Shown piece after piece: positions 11,046 through 26,100 of a stretch of DNA of 64,000 bases. The first letter of the stretch is position 1, and each line of letters starts with the position of its first letter. The stretch lies in assembly GCA_036571765.1 (NCBI GenBank), contig BROE01000009.1, positions 6,211,646 to 6,275,645 of the forward strand. The letters are read 5' to 3'. The translations under genes were made by a program, and so were the position numbers. The DNA comes from Plecoglossus altivelis. Taxonomy: Eukaryota; Chordata; Actinopteri; Osmeriformes; Plecoglossidae. The notes beneath the pieces are model-generated. The model did no database searches. It was not told the origin of the DNA and worked only from the letters and a program-made list of their open reading frames with translations.

Positions 11046-11183
11046 ATGAAGAAGTTTAATATCAGAAAGGTTTTGGACGGCTTCACGGCAGCTTCTGCAT
11101 TTGCACAATCGGAAAACAAGGAAAACAAGGGAAAAGATACAATTCCAGAACCCCTACAATCAGAACATTTTCAGCTGTGCAAG
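11046..11183 (+). CDS. stxbp5: stxbp5 coding exon 1 (start codon)
   Basis: ATG at 11046 opens MKKFNIRKVLDG, the invariant tomosyn N-terminus. The exon ends SEHFQLCK at a codon boundary before gtagga. The low-complexity Ser/Gln insert of human tomosyn is replaced by a shorter Lys/Asn/Glu stretch. Confidence 0.96.
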
Positions 11184-14100
11184 GTAGGAATAGATAGCAA
11201 TGCTACTGAAAACAGTATTGACTGACGCCTGTATGAGCGTGTGATGCAGTTGCCTTGAACAAATTGATTGCGCAAACTAAATTAACAATAGCATAAAGCT
11301 CACGACTGGGACCGATATGGAAATTGTGCTTCATTATCAAGCTATTGCTGTGAGGGTAGTTTTTAAACTAGTTAGCAGACTGGCTAGCTAGCTGTCAAAT
11401 CTTCCACAGAGCACTGTCAGGTGAGTCTGCTTCCCTCATGAATAGCTTAGCATTTAGGCAAAGCTATGGCCTAGCTAAGCAGCTACAGTCACACAACTGT
11501 TTGCCATTGGGCGAGGTGACACAGTTTTGCATGCCTGTGAGCCTGTGAATAAGCAAGTTAGCTGCAAGGATATTGTGAGGATCAGTCATTTATCATTGAG
11601 TGTAGGCATGCTTGTTGTCTCTAGTAGTACAGTTTATGAAAATGTCACCTGTTTCATACTATTTCAGTCAACAGACACCATTTGCTTTATTCCACTTTGG
11701 TAGGCAAGTTACATGGCCCATGTCAGACAGTTCAGTAGAACTGTCCAATGTTCACAGCCTGAACAACATGCACAGAAATTGTATTCAGTCCCCCACTCAG
11801 GGCGGGCCGGACTCAATAAAGAAATCAAACGCATGTCCCCCATAAAAACATTTGTACTTACTTGACTGCTATTGACCGATAGTATTAACAATGGTGTGCT
11901 TTCTGATGTAGACTGTACGTCACGGCTTCCCTCATCAACCATCCTCCATGGCGTTTGACCCTGTGCAGAAAATACTGGCCATCGGGACACAGAGTGGAGC
12001 TTTGAGGCTGTATCTTTTCATAATCGACAATTTGAAAACAAAGATTAGATTTTTTGAACAGTTGATATGTCAAAATGTTTGTATTTCCCATGTCATGCCA
12101 TCTCTTCCTACTGCAACTACTGTATTGTACATTGTATTCACCTTATTCAATTCAATTCAATTCAATTTATTTTTGTAACGCCCAAAATCACAACAACAGT
12201 TGCCTCGAAGGGCGACAAGGATTCCATCATTGGTCAATAAACAGAAAACCACATTATAAAAATGTACATATGATTTTAGCAAATGGATGACTGTCCCGGA
12301 ACATCCCCTGTCCTTAGACCCTCCTTCTCGGCAAGGAAAAACTACAAAAAAAACCTGTGGGAAAAAGTAGAAACCTCGGGGAGAACCACAGTGAAGGAGA
12401 GATCCTGCTCCCACGGACGGACAGGCTGTAGATGTTCCAGGACTGGCGTGCATCCATATTGCGATGGACTGTAAAGAAAGAACCCCTCAGGCGAAAGGAA
12501 GGGTTCATCTAGATCATCAAGTGCGAGGAGAGTTCGGCTATTCGGCTATCTTATAGATAGACTCATCTGATATACTTCACATTTAGGAAAGATTATACTT
12601 GGTAATGGCTGTGGAGTGAAGATATTGATACCTGGCTCATTAATACTATCTTCACTGTGGCATAAAGCACTCAGCTGCTATACGTGTAATCGAGTTGAAT
12701 GATCTCTACTCACTCCTATAAATACCAATCATCTTACCATTAAACTGCTTGCTTTCCAGGACTGTAGCTGCCTGTGTTCGTGAAAGGGGGTCATTCCATG
12801 AGTCAGAGGATCTGAGATCCAGCAGTGGGCAAGGGAGGGAGGGAAGTGACATGATAACAGCCATGCCTTATGCTTCAAAGTAGCCAATCTAATCCAGTAT
12901 CCCTGCTGGGTTTTGGGAGAGTCAGGTCTACCTCGGATACCCTACCGTGTTCAGGAAGACTATTGTTATTTCCATCTTGAGGATGCTTGATGTATTTCTT
13001 AATCTTTATAGTACAGTTTGGCCCCAGCCCTTACCTAACATGCATAGCCATCTGGTTTATGGTGAGAATGATTTTGGACTGTTGTGTTAGGATGCGCCAT
13101 CTACAGTGTGGTCTGTGGCTGGTCCAGACAGCTAGGTGTGCATAGGCCTCCTCCCCAAAAATGCACATCCTGTCCATGTTGTCCTAACACACATGGGGGT
13201 GTGGGGTGGTGGGATCACTGTCATCAAAACCATTGGCCTATTTATCAAAGACAGACCACATCGATTCATCTCATATACAGAAACAACTGTTAGCCAAAAC
13301 ATACTTTGTTTGATAAAGGAAATATCTGTAGAAGGAAAGGTTGTGCAAAGTGGTGTGGAGGACTGTATTATCAAACAAGGAAGTGTTTTTTTCTGTTGCA
13401 GATCTTTTCTTGGTATAAGGTTGATATTGTAGTGCACTGTCATGGTAGGAGATGGCAAGAGTGTGTCTGTATGTGACTTCATTCTATGACATATTCCAAA
13501 AGTAAATTCAATTTTGCTCATGAGCACGCCTGATAAATGTCCCTCCCCACACTGCTTTGGTGCGCAATCTAAAATTTAACTCTTTCAGTTGCAATTCAGG
13601 AATGTCTGCTGTGAATGAACACATGACAGATCAGTGAACCATCATGGGACCACAGCACATTTGGTGAGGGTGGGAATCCGCTTACAGCTTGCTCAGTGCA
13701 AATCCACAGATTGTGCGCTTCTTGATCTCACCAGTTCATGGGGTCAACTCTTGTTTGTGAGGGAGCTAAGAGGGCTATGGGACCTTGGACATGATGACTA
13801 ATATAGAAATCCCTCCTTGTAGGAGGGCTGAAGGGACGCATGGGTGAAAGGTTGTCTGGAGAGGGCAGGCAGAGGAACATCATGCTGTAGCTGAACCAGG
13901 CTGGTGCTGGGCTTTTATCCCTCTCTAGACTGTACTCCACTGTGGGTCCCTCTTGGCACCAAGGAGATGCCGACTGTGGTGCCTCCGTTAATGGCTTTCT
14001 GCTGTAACCCCACCTTAGTTTGTTTAAGGCATGGAAGGATTGTTTGATTTAAGCTCTTGTTCAGACACATTTCATTTTGTGTGCCAGCTCTCATTGACAC

Positions 14101-17100
14101 TGTTGCAAATGGTTCCGTCCCTGAGAAGCAGAGCCTCTTGTCTGATGGCTGTTGGTAGCACATGCTTGACTAATGATTAAAGACATGAAATTAGCAGAAC
14201 AAAGTGATTATACCTGTCATATCGCTGGAGCCATGTTGGTCTGCTGTCCCAAAAACATGAAAACCTTGTTTGGGCATAGATATAGTTATGAAGTTAAATA
14301 GAGTTATAATTTCATCAGTTTGGTTTTTTTCTTTTTTTATAAATATATAATTCATAATATATAACATGAAACATGAAACAACTCGAATGGTTTGGACATT
14401 AGAATGCCCCAGCAAGCCAAATGTTTGGGGTTTTGTTGATTATTGCATTCTTGATGATTATTATCACCAATGTTCCCTCTAAGCTGTGCTCGTGCGCTGC
14501 CGCACAGACCAGTGAAGAACCTGCGTACAAGATTTTTCAGACTGTGCACACAAGTATTGTTTTTGAGTTATTATTTGGGGAAAACTAGTCATGTTTATTA
14601 GTTCGGCCAAATGTACTTAAGCCCACTTCATATGTTTCACTGTCAATTAAGCTACTCGGCCTACTCACAGGCAAGGGTGTAGGATTGACTTTGACATTTG
14701 TGGGGGACAGATTTGCTGGCAAAACTTGATATCTTCTTTGTAGGCAGGTAACATTGATTACCTCTATTATCTAATTAAGATGTGCCAATAGGTTAACTCT
14801 TCACCGTTCATTGTAGTTTATTAGGTGACGCCTGAGGCTGGGCAGTTCCTGCAGCATGGGTCAGGTTTTTTTGGTGTGTGTTTCTTGCTTGGTCTACTAA
14901 ACTCCTGTTGATGAGGAGCATGTTTGTGTGTTCCTTGTAAGGCACCTGTGTTAGTTTTTCTCGAGAGTGTTCTAGCAGGTTAGGCGTAATATATCAATTT
15001 TCTTTCTTTCTTCCGTCCTTTCCTTTTCTTTCTTTTCTTTTTTTACTGCTCTGTCTCTTGCTATGTCTCTCGCCCTGTCTCTTGCTCTGTCTCTCGCTCT
15101 GAATAGGTCTTTGTAGATTGCTTGTGTCTAACCCTAACCCCTTCCTGCTTTGTAAGCATTTTTGGAGGGTGCTCTTTGATCCACACCTCCAGTCTTTCAG
15201 CACCTCAGTTCTTGGACTCCCTACCACCCTCTGTTTAGGGCTTCCTCCTTTTATGGTGGTGTATCAGATGTCACTCGACAAAAGGAAATGAAGACTTTTG
15301 AACCAGTTTTACCACTTGTGCCAGTTCCTTAGAAATGCGCCACTGATCCTACGGTACCTGACACCTAGAAATATTTACACAATTCCTTAAAGTAATCTTG
15401 TAGTCTTTTTCAATAGCTATAAGGAATTCTTGTAATGTCCATCAAACTCACCATAGGTGGATCCTCATTTTATCAGTCACAGTTCAGGAGTGGTTCCGAG
15501 TGGGTAATTTTCCAGGGGCACATGACTGTACATGACTGACCTTGGGGTCACTGTCTTGAGAAAACTAAGATCCTGTGATCTGAAGAGTCAAATGGAGAAC
15601 CAAGATCATGCTTCCCTCCACACTGAATGGAAAATATATTTCTGTCAGAGCCTTCAGGTTTTTTTAATGATGTAAATGTATTTATTCATTCTTGTACTTA
15701 GGAGGCATGTTTGTGCCAACTCTCACAAGGCAGACTGCTTAAATAGGATTGGTTTTGAAGAAATTGAAGACGTTTTCTGTGGGAATTTGTAACACTAGCT
15801 AGATGGGATAATTTCATTAGGGAAGCCATGTTGCTCTATATTCCAATGTTTAGTGTACAGTACAATAGTCACTGACAGTTTGTTGTGTTCCTTGATGGAG
15901 CCTGGCTGCAGTTTTGGGCGTGCCGGAGTGGAGTGTCATTGCCAGCACGAGAGCGGAGCGGCTGTCATCCAGCTCCAATTCCTGGTCAACGAGGTGGGTG
16001 GCGCAGCTCAGAGGGCTGCCAACCTTCTGGCCAGAGCTCACACACATTTACACACAACCTGCTCTTCATCCGAAAGTTGTAACAAACCCATGCTGCATGA
16101 TAGTCTTTCTATAACACACCCACACACACACACACAGTGTAGTGTGGGCCCACTAACCTGCATACTTGTCAGTGTAATTGAGGAAAGCTCTGTGTATATG
16201 CACTGTTCATCCCAGTAAGCTGGTTTACATAGCCTCTGAGTGAACACATCAGTCAAACAGTAATGCCATCTTGGGGATGGAAAGTGTTTCAGTAATGGCC
16301 ACTTGGTTTTGTACTTCAGATGCTTTTTCTCTAACAGGTTGTATATGCACAGAAGGGGAAAACAAGGGGTGTAATACTGCTAGTAAATGTTGTTTTGGGT
16401 CTGCACTTCTCCACAGGGGGCACTGGTGAGTGCCTTAACCGATGACAGCTTACACTTATGGAATCTGAGGCAAAAGCAACCAGCTATCCTGCACACACTC
16501 AAATTCAGCAAAGAGAGGTAATTTGAGTTTGACACTCTTCAACACAGTACAGGAGATCAGGAAATGCACAACCAGGTTTTACCCTGGACAAGCCTGAGGA
16601 TTTAGCATACAAATAATCAACCTGGTTGTCTGGTTACAGAGTAGCACAGTGATGAACTGTGTATACTTCTGACACTTGTTTGTTATGTGGGCTTGACAGC
16701 ATGGGTGAGAGATATCCAATATGTGGGATTAAAAGCTTTTTAAGATGTCCTAAAACATGGTTGTCATACCTGGCGGGCTCATCACAGATTTTCACAATTG
16801 CTAAAACACTAAACCACATTTTCAGAAAAAAAAGTTCCGAATCCTAAACACATTTGTCGAATCAGACAAACATATTCTCGTTCACTTAATACATTTTGCA
16901 CTGTGATGCTTGCATTGCTTGATTTGCAAATTGTAAACATAGGTGGCAATCAGTACATACAAGCAAAACACAGTTGTCATCTATGCAAGACAATTGTTCA
17001 CACTTGTTTCTATTGATAGTGGGACAATGTCAGCATTCACCATGGTGTCTGAATACAAGAATGTTTTTTTATCAACCTTATTATTATTATTATATTTCCT

Positions 17101-20100
17101 CTAAATGTTTGCCTTTCACCATACAGCCCTTTTCTCAACCCAAATTAAGAATTTTTCTCTTTGTCTCAAATCGAATTGACTGTATTTGTATATCCCTTTT
17201 AACAAGCAATGTCACAGAGGGCTTTACATACATCTATAGAACTGCCCCTCAGCAATCCTCAACCAGAAAAACTAGGAGAAAAAATGGAGGAAAGGAGGAG
17301 CAATTCAGTGAAGGTTCCTTTCCTGCAGAGACAGTTGGTGAAGAAGAGGTTCAGAACACAGGCTAAACATAGTTATACATCAGGAACCATGGGTTCCCGG
17401 CAATGGGTGTTGAAACACAGGTCTATGACCAAAACCCATATACCAGTTAAATCTCCTACAGATAATGCAATTGGACTGTAGTGACATAGGTGTGAAGCAT
17501 TTTCAAGGCTGGATTCAGCACAGCAGAGGGTTTTTATCATGTTTTTGTGTTCTTTGTTGATAGGACAGTTGTGATTAATACTTTAAGATTGAAGTTTTTG
17601 CCAAACACATCTAGTGTGTATACATAAACACATTTTCTTTACATCTAACTACATGCACTGGTTTCTGTGATCTCCATTTTTTGTGTTATGTCTAATAATG
17701 CTCCATATATTGCTTTGTTGTGTTTACGATCCGAAAGATTTGTTTGATTTTAAGCACAGGTTGAATAATTTAGGCTAAATGGTTTAGGGTGCTTGATTTA
17801 CCTGAATGATCAGTTTTGGAAGGTTAGTTTAAAGATTTGGTTTTGTGTTTACAGTTTTGAGAAAATGGGTGACTGTGAGGTAGTGTAGCATTCAGGAAGG
17901 TGGTAGACAAGCAGACTCAGCAGACTTGTGAGTTTTGCAGAAGTGAGCATTTACTATACATACTATTATATGTTCTTCAATGCAAGAACCAAAAGAATCA
18001 TCAGCAAAAGAAAACAAAAAGATTAATAGAATATCAAAACATAGATATAGCTGCAAGCAGCAATGGAAGATTCCTCTGAAAGATCGCAAAACATTTGTAT
18101 TTTCACAAATTGTCACAGTATAGAAAAATCCTGCAGACATCATGAGTTCTATAGACCTTTTCGTTCCTCATGAGTAATAAGACATGCATACCAACGTGCC
18201 AAGATTTTGGATGGAAATACCATAACTTTTAAAATTGACAATTGGGGTGTGGCCTTTAGCGCCACCTATGGGCAATGGTCTACCATTTGTGGTGTTCGTG
18301 TGGTGTATAGTTAGTGTGCCAAAATGTGGCATACCAATTCTGAAATACAAAACCATCAAGATCCAAGAGGGCCTTAGCTTCACACCAAGGAGTGAGGGGT
18401 CAGGGCTAGGCCAGCCTTCCCTTTCCAGAGAGCCTTAAATGTGTATGTCTCCCCAAGTCTCCCCTGTCCGCGCAAGTAAGGGGAGGAAAAGACAGTTTGA
18501 TTGGAAGATGCCCTGGCATTTAAAAAATCTACCATGAATCTACCGTTCATCTTACATTCAACAATTTCTCAGATTGTTGGGCATTCTCAGGAGTCTTCAT
18601 ATCAACTGGTGATTTAATTGGATTATAACTTGACTGGCGAATGTGTAAAGCATTGTATTAGCGTTATGATATACGATTTCCATGTGAGCTATTAGGCATG
18701 TGTACCAACTTCTACATATTTTGGCCTAATGGGGGTCTGTTGGAGGTAGAAAACACCAGTGGAGTACGGCGGCCTAAGTTAAATTTCAGAGCACTACGAG
18801 AATCAACTACTTATATTTATTCAGCTTTCGCAACAGGAGTTTAAGTTGTCCAACGATACATGCATGGACCCAAACAGTCTGATCACAACCAATGAGCAGA
18901 CCAGGAAAGGGGGGTCCAGAGCAGAGCTAACAACAGTTTTTAAACAGTCCTTAAGGGCATTTTTGATTGGACGACTATTGTTGGGAGCGGCGTCTGGTTT
19001 AGACTTTCTGCGAGCCTCATTCGAGCACAGGGAAGTCCTTCCCTCTTGGCTCACGGATCCTCCTTCTTCCTCCAGGCGGGGTTAGTCCTTAATTGGGTGA
19101 GCAATAATCATTCTGTGTTCTGAATCTTTAAGGTTTCGTGTGGACATGTATACAGGGCTGGGGCAGGGGTCGCATTTTGATTGTCATGTTAGGACATGTA
19201 TACAGGGCTAAGGCAGGGGTTGCACTTTGATTAAGTCTCGTGACTTGCCTATTGGAGTAGATGGTTTTGTCAGCATTTAGGCTAGGGCTTAGAGTTTCAT
19301 GGCTGTGTCAGCAGTTAAGATAGGGCATAACTTTTATGTAATGTTCTTCCATTTGTGACTAAGATTAAGTGTGACTACGGCAAAGTGTTAGTAATCCTCT
19401 AGTCCTTGTTCTATGCATGTCCATTTAGGTCCTGGGCCCAGTGTTAAAAATTAAACTTCGTATGGTGAAGAATGTGCACCTAGCAATGATGAAATGCATG
19501 ATATGTTTTATCAACAGGTCAAATGCCATTGTTTTGAAATTGACAACTTTGAGGTGTGGTGGATAAACATCTTAAACATGCAAGCTAGTAGGCCCAAAAA
19601 TAGAAATGAGAAAGCTGGGAAATGAGAATTATGATACAAATGGAGTATAAGAGAAGTGGACAAAGCTGAAATTAGTATGTCCTTGGTTTGATGTGCAAGG
19701 CTACAAACACCTCTCTATGGGGAAATCTTTAAGGAAAAACTAACCTTATGGAGATCTATAATTATTTAAGGGCTGTTTCAGTGGTGCATAATTTTTTTAA
19801 TGGTTTACTGAATAAGAACATGACATCTAACTTGTTGCATTAGGGTTAGGGTTTGGCTTAGGCTTAGAAAAATAAAGAAGCCAATTATAAAAAGCTGTCA
19901 CACTCAAATTAGCAATGGGTAGTAGTAGTGCCTGTGATTTCAAAACATTTTCTAGTTTTTGTTGGTGTTGCCAAGACTTGTTCTGCTTGAAAAGCATCAA
20001 ACTCCAGTCTGCTGTTTTTATGCCGACGTTCTATATGAAACCTTCACATTAGTCACATTCATTGTTGACTGTTCTCCTTAGAAGATGAGGCAAACTGATC

Positions 20101-23100
20101 AGCCACATCCTGAAACGCCTGTTTGGCATCCATGGGCTTAGAACTGCTCATCAGTAAATGTAACTTAGTTTCCTCCGTATAAATGTAAACATCACTGTGA
20201 TTTCCCATACTGACAATAAGACTTCAATTTGTCTAACATAAGTCTTTCAATAACTTTGATCAGTGCATTAAGACAAACATCTTATTGACGGTGTGGGGCT
20301 CTACACAGTACCATTTACAGGAACACAGGGTGTAATGTATAGTGGTATAACTATTGTACATAATGATGTAGTTAGCATGTGGGTCCAACAAATTCTGTAT
20401 GAAGTACATAATATGGTGGCTCAAAAAAAGAAGTAAGGTTATGTGACTATCCTTGTCATCTGGCTCATATAAACAACACAGTTTCATGTTTTGTAGGTCA
20501 GCAGTACTGAGTCGACAAATGTTTTTTAAATTGATCAATTTGCCTGGAAGAAAGACAACTTAAAAATGACAGTGACTAGTTTTCTTTTTTAAAGGGTTCT
20601 CTCAGAAAAATGGCGACAACTTGAAAAAAGGAGACTGAAGGAGTTGTTTATTTTCAAGCAGGACCAGTCTTGGTATGGCTTTCAGAAATTACTTGACAGC
20701 ACAAGTATTCTACTGTAACTAGAGCTTGTTTGTGGGAGCAGAGATAATTTTGTCGTCTACTTTTTAAGTCAGCGTAATCAACACAAAAATGTAGTCTTGT
20801 TTTGCCCCCGTGTAATGTGTTAAAACTTACAATAAGACGCTTGTATTTGCCTGATCCTAAATATTGTATGTCTGGCAGAATAATGGCACCAGATCTCAGT
20901 CAACCTCCTCCCTTTATGTATTAAATTTACACAATGTTTTTGTTTTATTAAGTCTTTCTCAAAAATATTGCTTAAAATGATAGAGTGCTTACAAACTGGG
21001 GTTAACAGTGAAAGACGTCTCTTTCTTCCCAGCAAGCTATTTCTACTACAGTCCTGTTAACAACTGAATGGTAATGCACGCTAGCTACACTGGTTATCGT
21101 AGCAACAGAAATCAACAAACGGATCTTTCTACCTTGAACCTTTGCGCTCATCCTCATTGTTAGTATAGACAAGACCACATCTACCTATATGTCAAGATAA
21201 TATCCAAGCTGTCAATTTCACCAAATACGACTGCACTTTTGAATGCATTATGTACCGTGTGAAGGTTGTTAAACAACTTGCTGATTGAATGAAATGTTTG
21301 TTAAATGTCAAATCCAACTATAAACATATAAAAGACTGTTCTATAAGATGTTTTACTTAAAATGCTACCTTACTACTTTGATACCCCACCCCACTTTGCA
21401 CATTTAATGTATTTCTTTACTGTACTCTTAGTGCACCACTACGTTTTAGTAACTGGCTCTGTCACAAGCTGTCTAAGGACAAACCCTCATTTACCAAATT
21501 GCTTTGGTCATGCTTTCTTAAAAGTCTACTCCTTAGTTTATTATACCAAAGAAGAAGATAAAATGCCTAAGCTGTGTTTGGTAGTTCTAAATTTCTAATT
21601 CTGTAGAAGACGTAGACTTAACAGTAGAATTAGCTGTGGCCAAATTAGCTAAAGAATGGGTCCAAGGCCAAGGAAGGGGGAAAAGTGGGGGCTAGCTGAC
21701 TGCACCAATTCCAAAGAAGATGTTTGTGTGTTTATGTTAGCTCATGCTCGTGTGTCAAGAGCCTGTGAGTCTGTGAAAATTAGGAGTAGGCATGGGCTGG
21801 ATTGAGGAAGAGAGGATTTGGGGAAAAAGCCATATCAATTAGCCAAGCATTTGTGAGGGTTGCTCTGTGGATAATCCATGTCAATTATGTGGGAAAATTG
21901 GAAGAAAATTGTAGGAGTAGCAGAAAGGCGTTTTTCCTTCATTTTCATTGTAAAGAAAAAATTTGAACAGGTTGTTATTGGGTTTTTAGGCTTTTTTGTT
22001 TGTCACGAGGAGTAAGGCGTATGGGATGAATTTCAGAATTTGTGGACAAATGGGATGCAAATGGCATCACTTAGAAAATTGAAGAATTGGTCTGCAGCTC
22101 CCCCTTTGGTCCCAAGGTGAACAGGTTGGGTGTGGTAGTTGCTGATGTGCAGATTCACAATGTCAAAATTCTAATTTTTCTACAGTTGTGGTCTAGGGGC
22201 TGTCATTGACTTCCATGGTAAATAATAATAATAATAAAACCAACAATAACAATAGGTTTCGTCCTACCGGAGGAATCCTAATAAATATAGCTGCAAGCAA
22301 CAATGAGGTGATCAAGCAGGTCTAAGGTCCAAGACAACATTTGATACATCTTCAGAAGAGGGTTCTGAGTGAATGCTGCCAGTTTTGTGTGAATATATGA
22401 AAGATTTGCTGAGATACGATCCAACTTCCTGTTTGGCGGCTCTGCAGCCAAATTTGATTGGCTTGGTCTGGTGAATTTGTTTGCCAAATTTGGCGAAGAT
22501 TAAATAACATTTGTAGCAGAAGTAGAGAAAAGCACATCTCATGATAACTCCTAAATGGTGGCCGTATCGAATTGGCTCGTATGAAAAGTTCTCCGGTGTC
22601 ACAGAGGGGTTGTCCCAAGATAACATGAGACACAGGAAACACTTTATAAAGGAAAATAATCAACAGTTATTGGCCAAAACATATTTTTGCTTCCTGCAGC
22701 CACGCCCAGTGGTCACATGGCACTAAGTTGTTTGGGCGTCCTCAGAAGGGGGTGCCGAGTCAAGATACTAAGTTAAGTGTTGATAGTAACTTCCTGTTTG
22801 GTTGCTTTGCTGCCAATTTTTATTGGTTAGAACGGAAAAACGGTTTTAAATATCAAAAATTTGGGGAACCTAAATATTACCCAATTTGGGGAAGATTGGA
22901 CAAAAAGTGTAGGAGGACAAAAAAAACTTGTTTCCTTAAAATTCAAAATGGCGGCAAATCTATATAACCAAAATGGATGCCATATGGTTTATTAAACTTG
23001 TCTTGATCCAGGGAATCCAACGGTACCTCATTTTTGAAAATCGTCTCACGGTTCAAAAGTTAAGTCCAACTTTGACCAGTTGGTGGCGATAGAGTGCTAC

Positions 23101-26100
23101 AATTGGAGATATGAAACTTATATAATAAGAAGTGACTGTCTTCAATGAGAATGCCAAATTTCACAACTTTTCACGATAAAGTTCTAGGGGCTGCCATAGA
23201 CTCCAATGGGAGAAGAAGTTGATTAAGAAGAAGATAAGAAAAGTTAGAAACACTAAAGTGGCTCTGCAGCTTCGCTGCTTGGCCACAAATATTAAGAGAA
23301 GGTTGAAACACTTAAGATGTTCTGCAGCTTTGCTGCTTGGCCACCAAATATACGGATGACGGATTCCTCCAAAATATTGCAAAACATTACAAAATTGACA
23401 TGACACAGACATGTGGTTCAGAGTGCACACTGCAGCTTTGGTGTAAGTACATCAAAGGTTTGCTGAGATTTGAGCCAAGCTCCTGTTTGGCGGCTCTGCA
23501 GACTAATTTAATTAGCTGTAACGAGCAAATGATTTTGAAATTCAAAGATCAATGGGATATGTTTTGTGAGGCTTGGTCTGAAACTGTCTGCCAAATTTGG
23601 TGAAGATTGGACATTTACGCTCTGTTTTTTACTCTGTTGCACCACTATGTTTAAGTAAACTTCAGTGTCACCAACTGTCTCTGGAGGAACCCTCACTGAT
23701 CAAATTGCTTGGGTCCTGCTTTTTAAAAAGTCCAATCCATAGTCTAATGGTGCCAGAGAAGAAGATAAAAGCTGGACTTAAAGTCCCAAACACGATTTGA
23801 ATTTACTTTAACAAGTCAAGTGGGACTTAAACGGTTCCAGAATTTGCAATTTTATATCACGCAATCTTACTGATTCAAGTTAGGTTTAAGTAATCAAACT
23901 TGCACTTGGAAGACAACAAAATCATGCCAATAGCAGATGAATCAATCAGACTTCTAAACGGCCATTACACAATGACCTTACCATTCAGGAGAAAAGATGT
24001 CATCATGCCAGATAACCATGACGTGGCAGAGCAGCTCTTGTCCAGTCTTAAGAGGAAATGCAAAGAGAAGGAATCAGTCAAAGCTGAATATACAGAATTT
24101 CTCACAGAAGTTATCACTAAAAGACATGCAGAAGTAGTGCCACAGGATGAGTTGAGAAGGTGTGATGGTAAAGTCTGGTACATCTCATATCAGAGTGTAT
24201 ACCACAAAAGGAAAGGTACCTTAAGTGTGGTATTTGACTGTGGTGCAGTATACCAAGGCACATCTTTAAATTCTGAACTCCTGCAAGGTCCAGACTTAAC
24301 AAGCTCTCTCTTTGGTGTTCTTACCCTATTTCGCCTGGAGCCTGTTTCAATGATGACCGATATTCAGACAAATCCATCAAGTCAAAGTGTCAGAGTGATG
24401 TTGACTTCTTGAGATTCCTTTGGAGGCCAAATGGCAACATTGGCAGGTCTCCAATTGAGCACCACATATTACTGCACATCTTTGGAGCGGTTTTGTCTCT
24501 GAGTTGTGCAAATTAAGCACATAGACAACAAGAACATGTTCCATCCTAGCACAATGCATGGTTGAGAACAGCTTCTATGTGGATGACTGTTTGAAGTCCC
24601 TCTCATCGGAACAGGAAACTGTGCAGATGGTCAAGGAACTTACATCTCTGTTAAAAAGGAGGATTCAGTTTGACCAAATGGATGAGCAACAGCTGAACTG
24701 TCCTTATGAATATTCCACAAGAGGACATAGCCTGTAGTGCTAGGGAACTAGATCTAGACAGAGACAAACTGCCAGCAGAAAGAGCCCTTGATTTGTTATG
24801 GAGTATTGAGGATGACCTGTTCAAATTACACATCATCGTGAAAGAGAAGCCTCACACATGAAGAAACATGCTATCCAGTGTGAGCTCGGTCTATGATCCA
24901 CAGGATTCTTGTGCCCCATCACATTATCAGCAAAGTTGGTGTTACAGGAGCTCTGTAGGAGCAAACATGACAGCAGAATACCTCAAGCTGCATCTGACAA
25001 GTAGAGAAGATGGATTGAGGGTCTGGGTGTGCTGGAAAGCGTTAAGGTGCCTCGGTGTGTAAAACCGTCTGGATTTGGACCAGTCAAACAGGCCGAGTTG
25101 CACCTCTTTTCCGATGCCAGTGATAAGGGATATGGTACATTGAGTTATCTCTGACTGCAGCTAGTCATGTCACAAATGTTTATTTCATGCTTGAGTGGCT
25201 CCTCAGAAACATATGACCATCCCTCGCATGGAATGGATGGCAGCTGGAGTGCTGGCAGTTATAGAAGATAAGATGCTGACGGGAAATCTGTTTTTGAGTG
25301 GTTAAGTGGTTAAATGGTTATGTTAGGAACCTGGGTGTCATTTTTGACCCAGAACTTTGCTTTGACCAGTAAGTAAATGCGGTCGTGAAATCATCCTTTT
25401 TTCAGTTCAGGTAGTCGTCCATGCTGAAATCTATTCTTTCTACAAATGATTCAGAATCTGTTGTTCATGCTTTTATTTCTACGAGGTTGGACTATTGCAA
25501 TGCCCCATACCTGGGTTTGAATGCATCTCTCATACCTTGCCTTCAGTATGTTCACAACACTGCTGCTAGGCTCTTAACTGGCAATAAGAAGATGGATCAC
25601 ATAACACCTGTGTTAATTTCTCTACACTGGCTTCCGGTGTTATATAGGATCGAATATAAGGTCCTAATCATTGTGTATAAGGCTTTTCATGAACAGGCTC
25701 TGGACTACATCAAAGTTACGTTGAGCCTATATAAATCTTCTCGCTCTTTGAGAGTAAATGACCGTATGTTGTTGTCCTTCTTTGGGTAGTTTTAAAGGAC
25801 AATTGAAGACTTCTTTTTTTCTAAGGCTTTTGCTGTATGATTGGTATGCTCTTCCGAGTTTCTGTGTATGGTATTTTTGTACTTTTATGTTTTTGTCAGT
25901 TTTATGTGTTTTATGATTATACTTCTTATGGCTTATTTAATGATTTTTACCATATAAAGCACATTGGTCTATTGTTACGGTCTTGAAAGTGCTATACAAA
26001 TTAATTTTGATTGATTGATTGCAGAGAAGGGAGGTAGACATCAAACTCTGTCAGTCAACCTTTTGAACGGATAGTCTGAATTAAGATACATGCAAATGAA

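Noticed and set aside
18846..19085. 79-residue frame in intron 4
   Set aside because: No family recognised, no splice context, and it sits among dispersed repeats.
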